64,000 nt of DNA, taken from contig NZ_JRJE01000030.1 in the NCBI RefSeq assembly GCF_000763295.1, positions 1 through 64,000 on the forward strand. Reading direction: 5' to 3'. Each line of letters starts with the position of its first letter. Position 1 is the first letter of the stretch. The translations under genes and the position numbers were made by a program. The notes under the pieces were generated by a model. It saw only the letters and a program-made list of their open reading frames with translations. It had not been told where the DNA came from and did no database searches. Source of the stretch: Thalassospira australica (GTDB taxonomy: Bacteria > Pseudomonadota > Alphaproteobacteria > Rhodospirillales > Thalassospiraceae). Positions 45,961 to 54,860 of the stretch are shown in pieces.

Positions 45961-46479
45961 TTACCGCCGTGTCAGGGTGACAAAGCTGTAATCTGGGCCG
46001 TCCGGATTGCTGATTTTTTCGCGCGCAGTTTCCGACCATTCATCTGCGGGAAGCGGATCAAGGAACGTGTCGCCGTCGATGTCGTCATGGACTTCGGTAA
46101 GTTCATAACGTGTCGTATGGGGCATGGCGAGATGGTAAATCTGCGCGCCACCGGCGATGATCACTTCGTTGACGCCATCTTTTGCGGCAATTTCATCGCC
46201 GAGTTTGATCGCACTTTCAATAGTGTGACAAACCCTCAAATTGTCATGATCAAACGACCAGCCCGTATCGCGGGTCACCACAATTGTTGTGCGTTTGGGC
46301 AGGGGGCGGCCAATGGCCTCAAATGTAACCCGTCCCATGATCATCGGCTTGCCAAGGGTGAGTGCCTTGAACCTTTTCAGGTCTTCGGGCAATTCCCACG
46401 GCATCCAGCCATCCTTGCCAATCGCGCCGTTCTGTGCGGCGGCAACCACGGCCACCCGTTCGATTTTTGTAGCGATCAT
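45961..46479 (-). CDS. folA: Dihydrofolate reductase
   Basis: A 172-residue DHFR with the signature NGAIGKDGWMPWELPEDLKRFKALT, the MGRVTFEAIGRPLP NADPH loop and VIIAGGAQIY. It regenerates tetrahydrofolate for thymidylate synthesis. Its ATG overlaps the stop of thyA (TAATG), so the two are coupled. Confidence 0.97.
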   Translation of the reverse strand: MIATKIERVAVVAAAQNGAIGKDGWMPWELPEDLKRFKALTLGKPMIMGRVTFEAIGRPLPKRTTIVVTRDTGWSFDHDNLRVCHTIESAIKLGDEIAAKDGVNEVIIAGGAQIYHLAMPHTTRYELTEVHDDIDGDTFLDPLPADEWSETAREKISNPDGPDYSFVTLTRR

Positions 46480-47273
46480 TACACAGCAACCTTGCCCGCA
46501 ATATGCGGATGCGGGTCATAGCCGGTCAGTTCGAAATCCTCGAACTTGAAATCAAAGATCGACTTGACGTCAGGATTGATTTTCATGGTTGGCAGCGGGC
46601 GTGTTTCACGCGAGAGCTGCAATTCCACCTGTTCAAGATGGTTGGTGTAAAGATGGGCATCGCCAAGGGTATGAACAAAGTCGCCAACACCCAAATCACA
46701 GACCTGCGCTATCATCATGGTCAGAAGCGCATAGGATGCGATGTTAAATGGCACGCCCAGGAAGATATCCGCACTGCGTTGATAAAGCTGACAGGACAGT
46801 TTGCCATCGGCGACATAGAACTGGAACAGGCAATGGCACGGCGGCAGCGCCATGTTTGGCACATCAGCTACATTCCAGGCCGACACAATCAGGCGCCGTG
46901 AATCAGGATTGTTTTTAATCTGATCAATCAGGCCGCTGATCTGGTCAATGGTTTGCCCATTGGCACCCTGCCAAGACCGCCACTGGCCACCATAAACCGG
47001 ACCAAGGTCGCCATTTTCATCGGCCCATTCATTCCAGATGCGAACCCCATTGTCCTGCAGATATTTGACATTGGTGTCGCCATCCAGGAACCACAGCAAT
47101 TCATGAATGATCGATTTCAGATGCAGCTTCTTGGTGGTGACCAGCGGGAAACCTTCGGACAGATCAAAACGCATCTGATGACCGAAAACCGATATGGTTC
47201 CGGTGCCGGTGCGGTCTTCCTTGCGCGTGCCGGTGTCGCGCACCAAACGCATCAGATCAAGATATTGCTGCAT
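46479..47273 (-). CDS. thyA: Thymidylate synthase
   Basis: A 264-residue enzyme, the same length as E. coli ThyA. It has [22 protein letters not shown], the catalytic Cys in [13 protein letters not shown] and the [21 protein letters not shown] stretch. It methylates dUMP to dTMP. The start at 47273 has AGGA upstream; the frame to 47453 would run into the ssrA promoter. It forms a two-gene unit with folA. Confidence 0.97.
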   Translation of the reverse strand: MQQYLDLMRLVRDTGTRKEDRTGTGTISVFGHQMRFDLSEGFPLVTTKKLHLKSIIHELLWFLDGDTNVKYLQDNGVRIWNEWADENGDLGPVYGGQWRSWQGANGQTIDQISGLIDQIKNNPDSRRLIVSAWNVADVPNMALPPCHCLFQFYVADGKLSCQLYQRSADIFLGVPFNIASYALLTMMIAQVCDLGVGDFVHTLGDAHLYTNHLEQVELQLSRETRPLPTMKINPDVKSIFDFKFEDFELTGYDPHPHIAGKVAV

Positions 47274-47407
47274 GCTGTGTCCTGCTTTTTGGAATCGTGT
47301 TTGTCGCAGCATAGTCAGGTCGGAACGCAGGGGCAAGCGGTGCAGCGGGCCTTTGAAAGCTGCGCCAAACCGTGATGTGAATTGCAAAAACTTTTTCCCG
47401 TTTCCCC

Positions 47408-47437
47408 TTGTGAACCGGGGGGCGTTTGCCCTATATA
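47408..47437 (+). promoter_or_regulatory. ssrA promoter
   Basis: TTGTGA (47408-47413) and TATATA (47432-47437) are separated by 18 bp; transcription would begin at about 47444, at the start of the acceptor piece. Confidence 0.7.
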
Positions 47438-47439
47438 GG

Positions 47440-47771
47440 GGCTGTCGGGGCAACCCGACTACGGCGCTAAACTGCGTGACAGAATAGGCTTTACGGACCC
47501 GGGGGCGGTACCCGGCGGCTCCACCAAATTTATCGGTTGTCCGACTCAGGCAATCTTCGTGGGGCCGAAATAGGATCGACGTGAGCAGTAAAAGTCAATG
47601 TGGGCGCTCGGCATGGTACCACCGCATCGGGCCAATGTTTGTAAATGCAAACGACAACAATGCTCCGGTTGCTGTTGCTGCGTAAGCGGTACTAGCACCA
47701 AAGCGAAATTCCGATTGCCGGGAGCGGTAATTTGGTGGGGGACGGGGCACCTAGCAACAGAACGCCCCACT
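47440..47771 (+). ncRNA. ssrA: Permuted two-piece tmRNA (ssrA)
   Basis: The gene is circularly permuted as in alphaproteobacteria. The acceptor piece comes first and ends with CGGCTCC-A-CCA (CCA at 47524-47526). After an intervening segment of 34 bases the coding piece begins at 47561 with GGGGCCGAAATAGGATCGAC; its first seven bases pair with CGGCTCC. The tag frame at 47647-47685 reads ANDNNAPVAVAA then TAA. The 3' end of the coding piece is placed after GGGGC...GCCCC (47744-47768), which may also terminate transcription. Ends are approximate. tmRNA rescues stalled ribosomes and marks the product for ClpXP. Confidence 0.93.
47647..47685 (+). other. tmRNA tag-peptide reading frame
   Basis: Twelve codons from GCA (resume codon) encode ANDNNAPVAVAA, ending with TAA at 47683-47685. 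The final VAA is the ClpX-recognised end and the AND start matches the SspB-contact region of alphaproteobacterial tags. Confidence 0.92.
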
Positions 47772-47910
47772 CTTGTATTTATTCCCCGCTTCGTTATGAA
47801 TAGAGTCATTAAATGACATGCCAAGATGTAATTGGCATGCGATGATGCCATATGACAATGACGGGACGCACCGGACTGTGCCGGTGGTTTCGCCAGACAC
47901 AGGATTACTG

Positions 47911-48450
47911 ATGCAAGAACCGGAAGAATTCCGCTACGATCTTATGGTCGACCAGGCGTTACGAGGCGTGGTGAAAGATATCCTCGCGCGTGTGGCCGAA
48001 GAGGGCCTTTTCGGCGAGCATCACTATTACATCACCTTCCAGACCAACCATCCCGGTGTTGTGCTTCCTGAAAGCCAGCGCAAAGCGCACCCGGACAACA
48101 TCACCGTTGTCCTGCAGCACCGTTTCTGGGACCTGAAGTCGGAAGATGATCATTTTTCGGTCGGAATGAGCTTTGATGGGATGCCGACCACGTTGGTTGT
48201 GCCGTTTGATGCCATGCTGGCCTTTGTCGATCCGTCCGCCAACTTCATGCTGACCTTTAGCGTCGAAGAAGAAATGGAAGACGACGATTTCGACTATGAC
48301 GAAGACGACGATCTTGATGCGGACCTGATGGGCGATGATGACGGCGCACCGACACTGGTGGCGGAGCCATCCAAAGCCCGCAAAAAGCCCAAGCCTGACG
48401 CCGGTGAGACCGGCGAAGTCATCGCACTTGATGCGTTTCGCAAGAAATAG
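47911..48450 (+). CDS. sspB: SspB adaptor for ClpXP (alpha type)
   Basis: A 179-residue protein. The N-terminal domain (RYDLMVDQALRGVVKDILARVAEEG, HHYYITFQTNHPGVVLPE, DNITVVLQHRFWDLK) is the SspB fold; an acidic linker and a C-terminal tail ending GEVIALDAFRKK follow, the tail being the ClpX-docking peptide. SspB tethers ssrA-tagged proteins to ClpXP. The start at 47911 has AGGA; the frame from 47818 is not needed. It lies 140 bp from ssrA, so RNA tag and adaptor are neighbours. Confidence 0.9.
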   Translation: MQEPEEFRYDLMVDQALRGVVKDILARVAEEGLFGEHHYYITFQTNHPGVVLPESQRKAHPDNITVVLQHRFWDLKSEDDHFSVGMSFDGMPTTLVVPFDAMLAFVDPSANFMLTFSVEEEMEDDDFDYDEDDDLDADLMGDDDGAPTLVAEPSKARKKPKPDAGETGEVIALDAFRKK

Positions 48451-48467
48451 GTTTTGTCAGAATGTAT

Positions 48468-48495
48468 AAAAGGGTGGATTTGGTCCGCCCTTTTT
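48468..48495 (+). terminator. Terminator after sspB
   Basis: AAAAGGGTGGA and TCCGCCCTTTT pair over 11 bp (one wobble) with a five-base loop and T run. Confidence 0.85.
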
Positions 48496-48644
48496 CTTTG
48501 CCCGATGCCAGTCCTTCCCGCGGACGGTGCCGGTGATATAACCCGTACCCCTAATGTATCGTGGATATTTGGCGCGAATGGCGCTAAAACCAGCCACACA
48601 AAGAACAAACCCACCTTGTTTTTGAGAGAGACGAGAACCTTTCC

Positions 48645-50261
48645 ATGAGTGATTTTGTCTATAAACCCATGTTTGATCAGGGTAAGGACACCACGCCTTA
48701 CCGCAAGATCGGGGATGACGGTGTTTCGACCGTTGACGTCAATGGCGAGACCTATTTGAAAGTCGAGCCAGAAGCGATCGAGAAACTGACCCTTCAGGCG
48801 TTTTTTGATTGCTCGCACCTGCTGCGTCCGGGGCACCTCGAACAGTTGCGCAAAATCCTTGATGATGAAGAAGCCACCGCCAACGACAAGTTCGTTGCGA
48901 TGGATCTTTTGAAAAACGCCTCGATCGCGTCGGGCGGCGTTTTGCCGATGTGTCAGGATACCGGGACGGCAATCGTCATGGGCAAGCGCGGTGGCAAAGT
49001 CATCACCGATGGTTCTGACGAAGAAGCGCTGTCAAAAGGCATTTGGCAAGCGTATCAGAAGCACAATCTGCGTTTCTCGCAGGTATCCCCGCAGAACATG
49101 TTCGATGAAAAGAACACCGGGTCCAACCTGCCGGCACAGATTGACCTCTATGCGACCAAGGGCGATGAATACAAATTCATGTTCATGGCCAAGGGCGGCG
49201 GGTCAGCCAACAAGACCTTCCTGTTCCAGCAAACCAAAGCACTTCTGAACCCCGAAAGCCTGCGCAAGTTTCTGGATGAAAAAATCCGCACGCTGGGTAC
49301 TTCGGCATGTCCGCCATACCATCTGGCGGTTGTCATTGGCGGTACATCGGCAGAAGCCTGCCTTAAGACCGTGAAAATGGCGTCCGCTCGTTATTACGAT
49401 ACCCTGCCGACCGAAGGCGGTGATCACGGTCAGGCCTATCGCGATCTTGAATGGGAACAGAAGATCCTTGAGATGACCCGCGAAATGGGCATCGGCGCGC
49501 AGTTCGGTGGCAAGTATTTCTGCCATGACGTGCGTGTGATCCGCCTGCCGCGTCATGGTGCAAGCTGTCCGGTCGGGCTTGGTGTGTCGTGCTCTGCTGA
49601 CCGTCAGATTCTGGGCAAGATCACCAAGGACGGTATTTTCATCGAGGATCTTGAACATGATCCGGCGAAATATCTGCCGCAGGTCACCGACGAGCATCTT
49701 GATGACGAAGTGGTCAAGGTTGACCTGAACCGTCCGATGGATGAAATCCGCAAGCAGCTGTCGCAATATTCGGTGAAAACCCGTCTGTCGCTGACAGGCA
49801 CCGTGATTGTGGCCCGTGATATCGCGCATGCCAAAATCAAGGAACGCCTTGATGCTGGCGAAGAGATGCCGGAATACCTTAAAAACCATCCGGTCTATTA
49901 TGCAGGTCCGGCGAAAACGCCCGAAGGCATGCCGTCCGGATCATTCGGCCCGACGACAGCAGGGCGGATGGATGCCTATGTCGAACAGTTCCAGGCCGCA
50001 GGCGGTTCGTTCGTCATGCTGGCAAAGGGCAACCGTTCAAAGGCCGTCAAGGATGCGTGTAACAAGTATGGCGGGTTCTATCTTGGTTCTATCGGTGGTC
50101 CGGCCGCACGCTTGGCGCAGGATTGCATCAAGAAGGTCGAAGTCCACGAATATCCGGAACTGGGCATGGAAGCCGTCTGGAAGATCGAAGTTGAAGACTT
50201 CCCGGCCTTCATCGTGATTGATGACAAGGGCAACGATTTCTTTGCCGAATTTGGCATCTGA
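48645..50261 (+). CDS. Fumarate hydratase, class I (iron-sulfur)
   Basis: A 538-residue two-domain class I fumarase as in FumA/FumB. The N-terminal domain has [17 protein letters not shown] and [15 protein letters not shown], which hold the [4Fe-4S] cysteines; the C-terminal domain has [12 protein letters not shown] and [12 protein letters not shown]. It interconverts fumarate and malate in the TCA cycle. It has its own terminator and lies downstream of sspB. Confidence 0.95.
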   Translation: MSDFVYKPMFDQGKDTTPYRKIGDDGVSTVDVNGETYLKVEPEAIEKLTLQAFFDCSHLLRPGHLEQLRKILDDEEATANDKFVAMDLLKNASIASGGVLPMCQDTGTAIVMGKRGGKVITDGSDEEALSKGIWQAYQKHNLRFSQVSPQNMFDEKNTGSNLPAQIDLYATKGDEYKFMFMAKGGGSANKTFLFQQTKALLNPESLRKFLDEKIRTLGTSACPPYHLAVVIGGTSAEACLKTVKMASARYYDTLPTEGGDHGQAYRDLEWEQKILEMTREMGIGAQFGGKYFCHDVRVIRLPRHGASCPVGLGVSCSADRQILGKITKDGIFIEDLEHDPAKYLPQVTDEHLDDEVVKVDLNRPMDEIRKQLSQYSVKTRLSLTGTVIVARDIAHAKIKERLDAGEEMPEYLKNHPVYYAGPAKTPEGMPSGSFGPTTAGRMDAYVEQFQAAGGSFVMLAKGNRSKAVKDACNKYGGFYLGSIGGPAARLAQDCIKKVEVHEYPELGMEAVWKIEVEDFPAFIVIDDKGNDFFAEFGI

Positions 50262-50286
50262 TTACGCCACATAATCCAGCAAATGC

Positions 50287-50320
50287 AAACGGCGCAGGGC
50301 GAAACCTTGCGCCGTTTTTT
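50287..50320 (+). terminator. Terminator after fumarase gene
   Basis: AAACGGCGCA and TGCGCCGTTT form a 10-bp stem followed by TTT, 26 bases after the stop codon. Confidence 0.88.
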
Positions 50321-50414
50321 GTGCGCATATCTGACCCGTGGTCAAGGGACTTGCGTCAATGAGGGGTACATGGTCTGATTTGGGCAAAATCAACCCTTTA
50401 ACGGATAACCTGTT

Positions 50415-51335
50415 ATGTCTGAAACTTCCGCGCTGTCTGCCACCGCTGCGACGGAAAGCCGACTGGTTGGTGTGACCTCCGCCCTTGCGACGGTCTGCAT
50501 CTGGGCCGGTTGGCTGATTGCCACCCGTTATGCCATGACATCGAGCTTCACCGCTGTTGATATTGGTCTTATGCGTTTTGGCGTGCCTTTTGTCCTGCTT
50601 GCCCCGGTTTGGATTAAAAAAGGCATTTGGCCCAAGGGCCTTTCGATGACCAATGGCTTGTTGATGATCATTGGGTCGGGGGCGTTTTATACCCTGATGG
50701 TTGCCAGTGCGCTTCAATTTGTCCCGGCCAGTCACGTTGGCATTCTTCTGCCTGGTGTGATGGCGGTTTGGGCCGTTTTGATTGCAATGCTGTTGTTTGG
50801 TGAACGTCCGGGCAAGGTCCGCATTATTGGTTATGCGGCGGTGATTATAGGCGTTCTTTCACTGATTGCCCTGAAACCGGCTGGTGTGATCAGCGATGAT
50901 ATGCTGATGGGCTATGGGCTTGTATCGGCAGGTGCTTTCATGTGGGCGTGCTATACGCACGCAATGCGCCAAAGCGGCCTTGGCGCACTTGAGGCGGCAT
51001 CTTTTGTCGGATTCTGGTCATTTGTCATCATGGCGATCATTGCGCTGTTTACCGGAACGACCCTTGGTGACGCGCCAACAGGCGACATCATGATGTTGCT
51101 GACCGCACAAGGATTGCTGGCCGGGTGTGTTGCCGTGATCACCTATGGGCTTGCCGTGCGCCATATCGGATCAACCGGGGCATCTGCCTTTGGCGCGATG
51201 ACACCCGCCCTTACCGCCCTTGGTGGTGTGGTCCTGTTGGGGGAGCCGGGCAATGTTGCGCTGGTTCTGGCTGTCGTTCTGGTGATATTGGGTGTCATGA
51301 CCGCGTCTGGCGTGTTTCGCCGTGTTCGGATATAG
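50415..51335 (+). CDS. DMT-superfamily (EamA) transporter
   Basis: A 306-residue protein with ten predicted membrane helices in two EamA repeats (about 15-145 and 165-300). The segment ASALQFVPASHVGILLPGVMAVWAVLIAMLLFGERPGKVRIIGYAAVIIGV is typical. The substrate (amino acid or metabolite efflux) is unknown. It converges with the AbrB gene with only 27 bp between. Confidence 0.88.
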   Translation: MSETSALSATAATESRLVGVTSALATVCIWAGWLIATRYAMTSSFTAVDIGLMRFGVPFVLLAPVWIKKGIWPKGLSMTNGLLMIIGSGAFYTLMVASALQFVPASHVGILLPGVMAVWAVLIAMLLFGERPGKVRIIGYAAVIIGVLSLIALKPAGVISDDMLMGYGLVSAGAFMWACYTHAMRQSGLGALEAASFVGFWSFVIMAIIALFTGTTLGDAPTGDIMMLLTAQGLLAGCVAVITYGLAVRHIGSTGASAFGAMTPALTALGGVVLLGEPGNVALVLAVVLVILGVMTASGVFRRVRI

Positions 51336-51362
51336 ACCAAACCTGGTTGTAACCCGGCGTTG

Positions 51363-52505
51363 CTAGCCCGTCAGATGGGCGGTGCGCCGGGCAATCAATC
51401 GGGCCAGAGACGGACCCAAAGCCAGCACCATGAAAAATCGTGTCGCTTGAAGCACGAGGATAAAAGACAGATCGACATTGGTGCTGGCGGCAATGATGGC
51501 GACCGAATCAAGCCCACCGGGGCTTGTCGCCAAGTAGGCGGTCAAAGGATCCACATCCAGAAATATTACCAGAAGCCCTGAAATTCCCGCACAGAATCCA
51601 ATCAGCACAAAGATTGATAACAGGACTTTGGGCAGGGCATGTGCTGCATAGCGCAAGATGGGCGGTGTAAACTTCAGCCCGATCACCCAGCCGATCACCG
51701 CATATGTCAGACCCAAAAACCATTCCGGCAATACGACATCCAAAACACCGCCGAGATGCAGGGCCATGGTAACAATGATTGGCACCAAAAGCGGCCCGGA
51801 CGGCAGGCGGGATTTCTGCCCGACAAAACAGCAAACACCCGCCAGTCCCAGCGTTACGGCAAAGCCAGCCGGATCGAAGGCCGGGAACCAGTCATAGGGC
51901 GTCATGGCATTGGCAACATCCGGGTCCACCCAAAAATTTGCAACGCTTGAGGCAACGCCGACAACGATCACCACGCGGACATATTGCATAAAGGCGACAA
52001 GCCGGGCATCGGCCCCGAATGTTTCAGCCATAATGACCATGGCCGATGCCGCGCCGGGGGATGATCCCCAGATACCAGCTGTTCCGGGCAACACCTGTTT
52101 GATGCACAAGATCCAGCCAAGAAAGCTGCTGGCGAGAAGGGTGATGCCTGTCACGCCAAGGATCAGCGGCCAGTCAGAGGCAAAGGATGCCAATATGCCG
52201 ACCGTCATTGATCCGCCGATCATCACCCCCAGAACCGATTGTGCGCCAAGATAAAGGGGTGCGGGGGCCGAAATGGTCGCGCCGTTCGTGGCCATCAGAA
52301 TGCCAATGACCATTGGCCCGACCAAAAGCGAGGCCGGAACCTGCCAGTGATGCAGCAAGACGGAAAATACCAGTGAAACCGATATCATCATCAACCACTG
52401 GACGGATTTGGGCAATCGGCCAAGGCGTTCTTTGCGGTGCGGGGCAAGTGTTTGTGACTGTTCGGATGACACGATTGTGGCCTTTGTCGGGGTGTGGCTT
52501 TCCAT
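51363..52505 (-). CDS. AbrB-family membrane protein
   Basis: A 380-residue protein of the AbrB family (annotated by name similarity as ammonia monooxygenase regulators, but actually membrane proteins): about ten hydrophobic segments, duplicated halves, and GTAGIWGSSPGAASAMVIMAETFGADARLVAFMQYVRVV and ATSPGGLDSVAIIAASTNVDLSFI in corresponding places. The function is unknown; transport is suspected. It lies alone. Confidence 0.85.
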   Translation of the reverse strand: MESHTPTKATIVSSEQSQTLAPHRKERLGRLPKSVQWLMMISVSLVFSVLLHHWQVPASLLVGPMVIGILMATNGATISAPAPLYLGAQSVLGVMIGGSMTVGILASFASDWPLILGVTGITLLASSFLGWILCIKQVLPGTAGIWGSSPGAASAMVIMAETFGADARLVAFMQYVRVVIVVGVASSVANFWVDPDVANAMTPYDWFPAFDPAGFAVTLGLAGVCCFVGQKSRLPSGPLLVPIIVTMALHLGGVLDVVLPEWFLGLTYAVIGWVIGLKFTPPILRYAAHALPKVLLSIFVLIGFCAGISGLLVIFLDVDPLTAYLATSPGGLDSVAIIAASTNVDLSFILVLQATRFFMVLALGPSLARLIARRTAHLTG

Positions 52506-52720
52506 CGCGGGTGGCGCGACGTGCGGGCAATTCGGGTGCGACGAATTTGATTGGGGTCGCTTGGGTGGGGCCCCAATTATAACCTTATAATCGTTGTGAA
52601 ATCGAGGAATTGCATGCAGTGACTGGTTGGCGTCGCGTTATCGATCCATTCAGCTTGGAGCGTACCGGCAAGTTATGTATGACTGACCTGTGTGTGAGCC
52701 GTAAAAAAAGGAATACTGAC

Positions 52721-53356
52721 GTGAGCACCGATCCAGTCACATTTCAGTTCGATGGGGATGAGCATGCGGCCCTGACGATTGTTCTGGCCCACGGTGCGGG
52801 TGCCCCGATGGACAGCACGTTCATGAATGAGATGGTTGCGGCCCTTACGCGCCATGAATTTCGTGTTGCGCGGTTTGAATTTCCCTATATGGCCAAACGG
52901 CGGGAGGATGGCAAAAAGCGTGGACCCGATCGTGCACCGGTTCTTCTGGACTATTACGGCGCGGTTGTTGAGCAACTCGGTGACCGAGAAAAGCTGATCA
53001 TTGGTGGCAAATCGATGGGTGGACGCATCGCCAGCATGGTTGCAGATGAGCTTGGGGTGGCGGGGCTTGTGTGCCTTGGTTACCCGTTTCATCCGCCAGG
53101 AAAGCCAGAAAACCTGCGCACAGAACATCTTGAAACGTTAAGAACGCCGACGCTTATTTGTCATGGCACCCGTGATCCTTTTGGCAAACCAGATGAGATT
53201 GCCGGTTATGCCTTGTCTGAAGCAATCGATCTTCATTGGGTCGAAGACGGTGAACATGATTTCAAGCCACGTAAAAAATCCGGCCGCACGCAGGGCCAGA
53301 ACATCGCAGATGCCGCAACCGCGATTGATCAATTTGCAAAAGACCATGTGAAATAA
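52721..53356 (+). CDS. Alpha/beta hydrolase (KANL3/Tex30-like, dienelactone hydrolase-related)
   Basis: A 211-residue small hydrolase: LAHGAGAPMDSTFM oxyanion region, nucleophile GGKSMGGRIASMVADEL, acid region HGTRDPFG and His in VEDGEHDFKPRKKSG. The best start is GTG at 52721 with AAGGA eight bases upstream; the open frame reaching 52610 has no family counterpart. The substrate is unknown. Confidence 0.86.
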   Translation: MSTDPVTFQFDGDEHAALTIVLAHGAGAPMDSTFMNEMVAALTRHEFRVARFEFPYMAKRREDGKKRGPDRAPVLLDYYGAVVEQLGDREKLIIGGKSMGGRIASMVADELGVAGLVCLGYPFHPPGKPENLRTEHLETLRTPTLICHGTRDPFGKPDEIAGYALSEAIDLHWVEDGEHDFKPRKKSGRTQGQNIADAATAIDQFAKDHVK

Positions 53357-53359
53357 AGA

Positions 53360-53388
53360 CAGGATGACCCGAAATTCGCGTCATCCTG
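53360..53388. terminator. Hairpin between converging genes
   Basis: CAGGATGAC and GTCATCCTG form a 9-bp stem with an 11-base loop; the minus-strand side continues with TCTTTATTT, so it would terminate the VOC gene and perhaps the hydrolase gene too. Confidence 0.55.
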
Positions 53389-53430
53389 CTAGGTCATATG
53401 TAAAATAGCCCGCGTTGGTGGCGCGAGGGA

Positions 53431-53868
53431 TCAGGCCATAATGCCTTCGCCGGATTCTGCGAACTGTGCAGCATATTCCGGGGCCAGTTCGGCTGTCGGA
53501 CTGACGACATCAATACGCACACCATTGGGATCAAGCAGGGCGAAATGACGCTGCCCCCATGGTTCATCACGCAGATCAACCGCAATTTCAAATCCTGCGT
53601 CGCGGAGTTCTTCGGCGGCGTCGCGTGCTTCTTCGACTTCAAGGCACAAAACACTTCCTTCGCCCATGGTTGGGGCATGGAAGAGTTCAGTTTGGGTTTC
53701 ATGGTTTGGCTTCATGATGCCAAGCTGTACGGATGGCACATCTGGCCAGACAAGATGGCAATACCAGTCGCCGTCAAACACCGGCGTAAAGCCGAGTTTC
53801 TTATAAAAGGCCCGGCTTTGGGCAAATTTATCGGTAATGATGATCTGGAAGGAATTGGTGACTTTCAT
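53431..53868 (-). CDS. Glyoxalase/bleomycin-resistance (VOC) family protein
   Basis: A 145-residue VOC-fold protein (MKVTNSFQIIITDKFAQSRAFYKKLGFTPVFDGDWYCHLVWPD; EPWGQRHFALLDPNGVRIDVV). The paired beta-alpha-beta-beta-beta modules are visible, but the metal ligands are not obvious. The substrate is unknown. Start 53868 lies eight bases after GGAG; the ATG at 53874 has no spacing. It is divergent from a WYL regulator, a common pairing, and shares a symmetric operator with it. Confidence 0.85.
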   Translation of the reverse strand: MKVTNSFQIIITDKFAQSRAFYKKLGFTPVFDGDWYCHLVWPDVPSVQLGIMKPNHETQTELFHAPTMGEGSVLCLEVEEARDAAEELRDAGFEIAVDLRDEPWGQRHFALLDPNGVRIDVVSPTAELAPEYAAQFAESGEGIMA

Positions 53869-53894
53869 CGTCATGCTCCTGACAATTGGGTGAA

Positions 53895-53977
53895 ATCCTG
53901 CCCCGACTTCGCAATGGTTGCATATCCCTCCTGACAGGAGCCTGTCAGGAGCGTTATGATAATTTTCGGGGCAGGAT
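53895..53977. promoter_or_regulatory. Nested inverted repeats between VOC and WYL genes
   Basis: Outer arms ATCCTGCCCCGA (53895-53906) and TCGGGGCAGGAT (53966-53977) are perfectly complementary. Inside them CTCCTGACAGG (53928-53938) and CCTGTCAGGAG (53941-53951) form a second perfect inverted repeat with a two-base spacer. On the plus strand CTGACA (53931-53936) and TATGAT (53955-53960) form a -35/-10 pair with an 18-bp spacer for the WYL gene, so the inner palindrome would cover the promoter. A further CTCCTGACA half-site is at 53876-53884. Confidence 0.75.
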
Positions 53978-53992
53978 GACGAAGGAGCGATC

Positions 53993-54697
53993 ATGAGACG
54001 GGCAGACCGATTATTTCGCCTTGTTCAAATTTTGCGACGGCGGAAACTTTGCCGGGCATGCGATTTGGCCGAGGAGCTTGAAGTTTCCGAACGTACAATT
54101 TACCGCGATATTCGCGACCTTGCAGCGTCCGGTGTTCCGGTCGAAGGCGAGGCCGGGGTGGGGTATATTCTGCGCGATGGGTATGACTTGCCGCCGCTGA
54201 TGTTTGATGCCGACGAGATCGAAGCACTGGTTGTTGCAGCGCGTATGGTGCAAAGCTGGACCGATCCTCAGATGGCGCGCGCTGCGGGCGATGCGCTTAC
54301 CAAGATCGAGGCCGTTTTGCCGGAAAAAATGCGGGGGTTGGTCGCAGGCGTGCCGATTGCTGTGGCAGAGATCGCCCAGGAACCGATCACCATTTCCATG
54401 CCCGATCTTCGACGCGCAATCCGTCAACGCAATGTGATTGATATTGATTACACAGATGCCAAAGGCGACAACACCAGGCGACGGGTTTGGCCATTGGGAA
54501 TGTTGTTTTTCGGCAGTACATGGCTGTTGGCAAGTTGGTGTGAACTGCGCGAAGCCTTTCGCGTTTTTCGTGCAGATCGTATTGCACATATGGACATATC
54601 GACGGCGAGTTACCGACCTGTTCCCGGGCGGTCACTGCGCGATTATCTGATTTCAGAAGGTGTTGAAGGCGAAATTTTAAACGGCATTGGTCGCTGA
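53993..54697 (+). CDS. WYL-domain transcriptional regulator (YafY family)
   Basis: A 234-residue protein: N-terminal DeoR-like winged helix-turn-helix (RRADRLFRLVQILRRRKLCRACDLAEELEVSERTIYRDIRDLAASGVPVEGEAGVGYIL, residues 2-60) and a C-terminal WYL domain (about 135-230; RRRVWPLGMLFFGSTWLLASWCELREAFRVFRADRI). Its AAGGAG site is eight bases before ATG. WYL proteins bind ligands or nucleic acids and control their neighbours; here the divergent VOC gene and itself. Confidence 0.9.
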   Translation: MRRADRLFRLVQILRRRKLCRACDLAEELEVSERTIYRDIRDLAASGVPVEGEAGVGYILRDGYDLPPLMFDADEIEALVVAARMVQSWTDPQMARAAGDALTKIEAVLPEKMRGLVAGVPIAVAEIAQEPITISMPDLRRAIRQRNVIDIDYTDAKGDNTRRRVWPLGMLFFGSTWLLASWCELREAFRVFRADRIAHMDISTASYRPVPGRSLRDYLISEGVEGEILNGIGR

Positions 54698-54860
54698 TAG
54701 CTTGAAGAAGACAGCATCAAACCTGATGCGCCCAATGGTTGTTTTGCAAATGCGTCTCACTTCGTGAAAGTTTATGTCACATATACAATCAGGTATGTTC
54801 CGTAAGGTGTTTTCTGTGTAATGTTTTATGATTACCCAGAATGCGTTAGGTTTCTGATCC

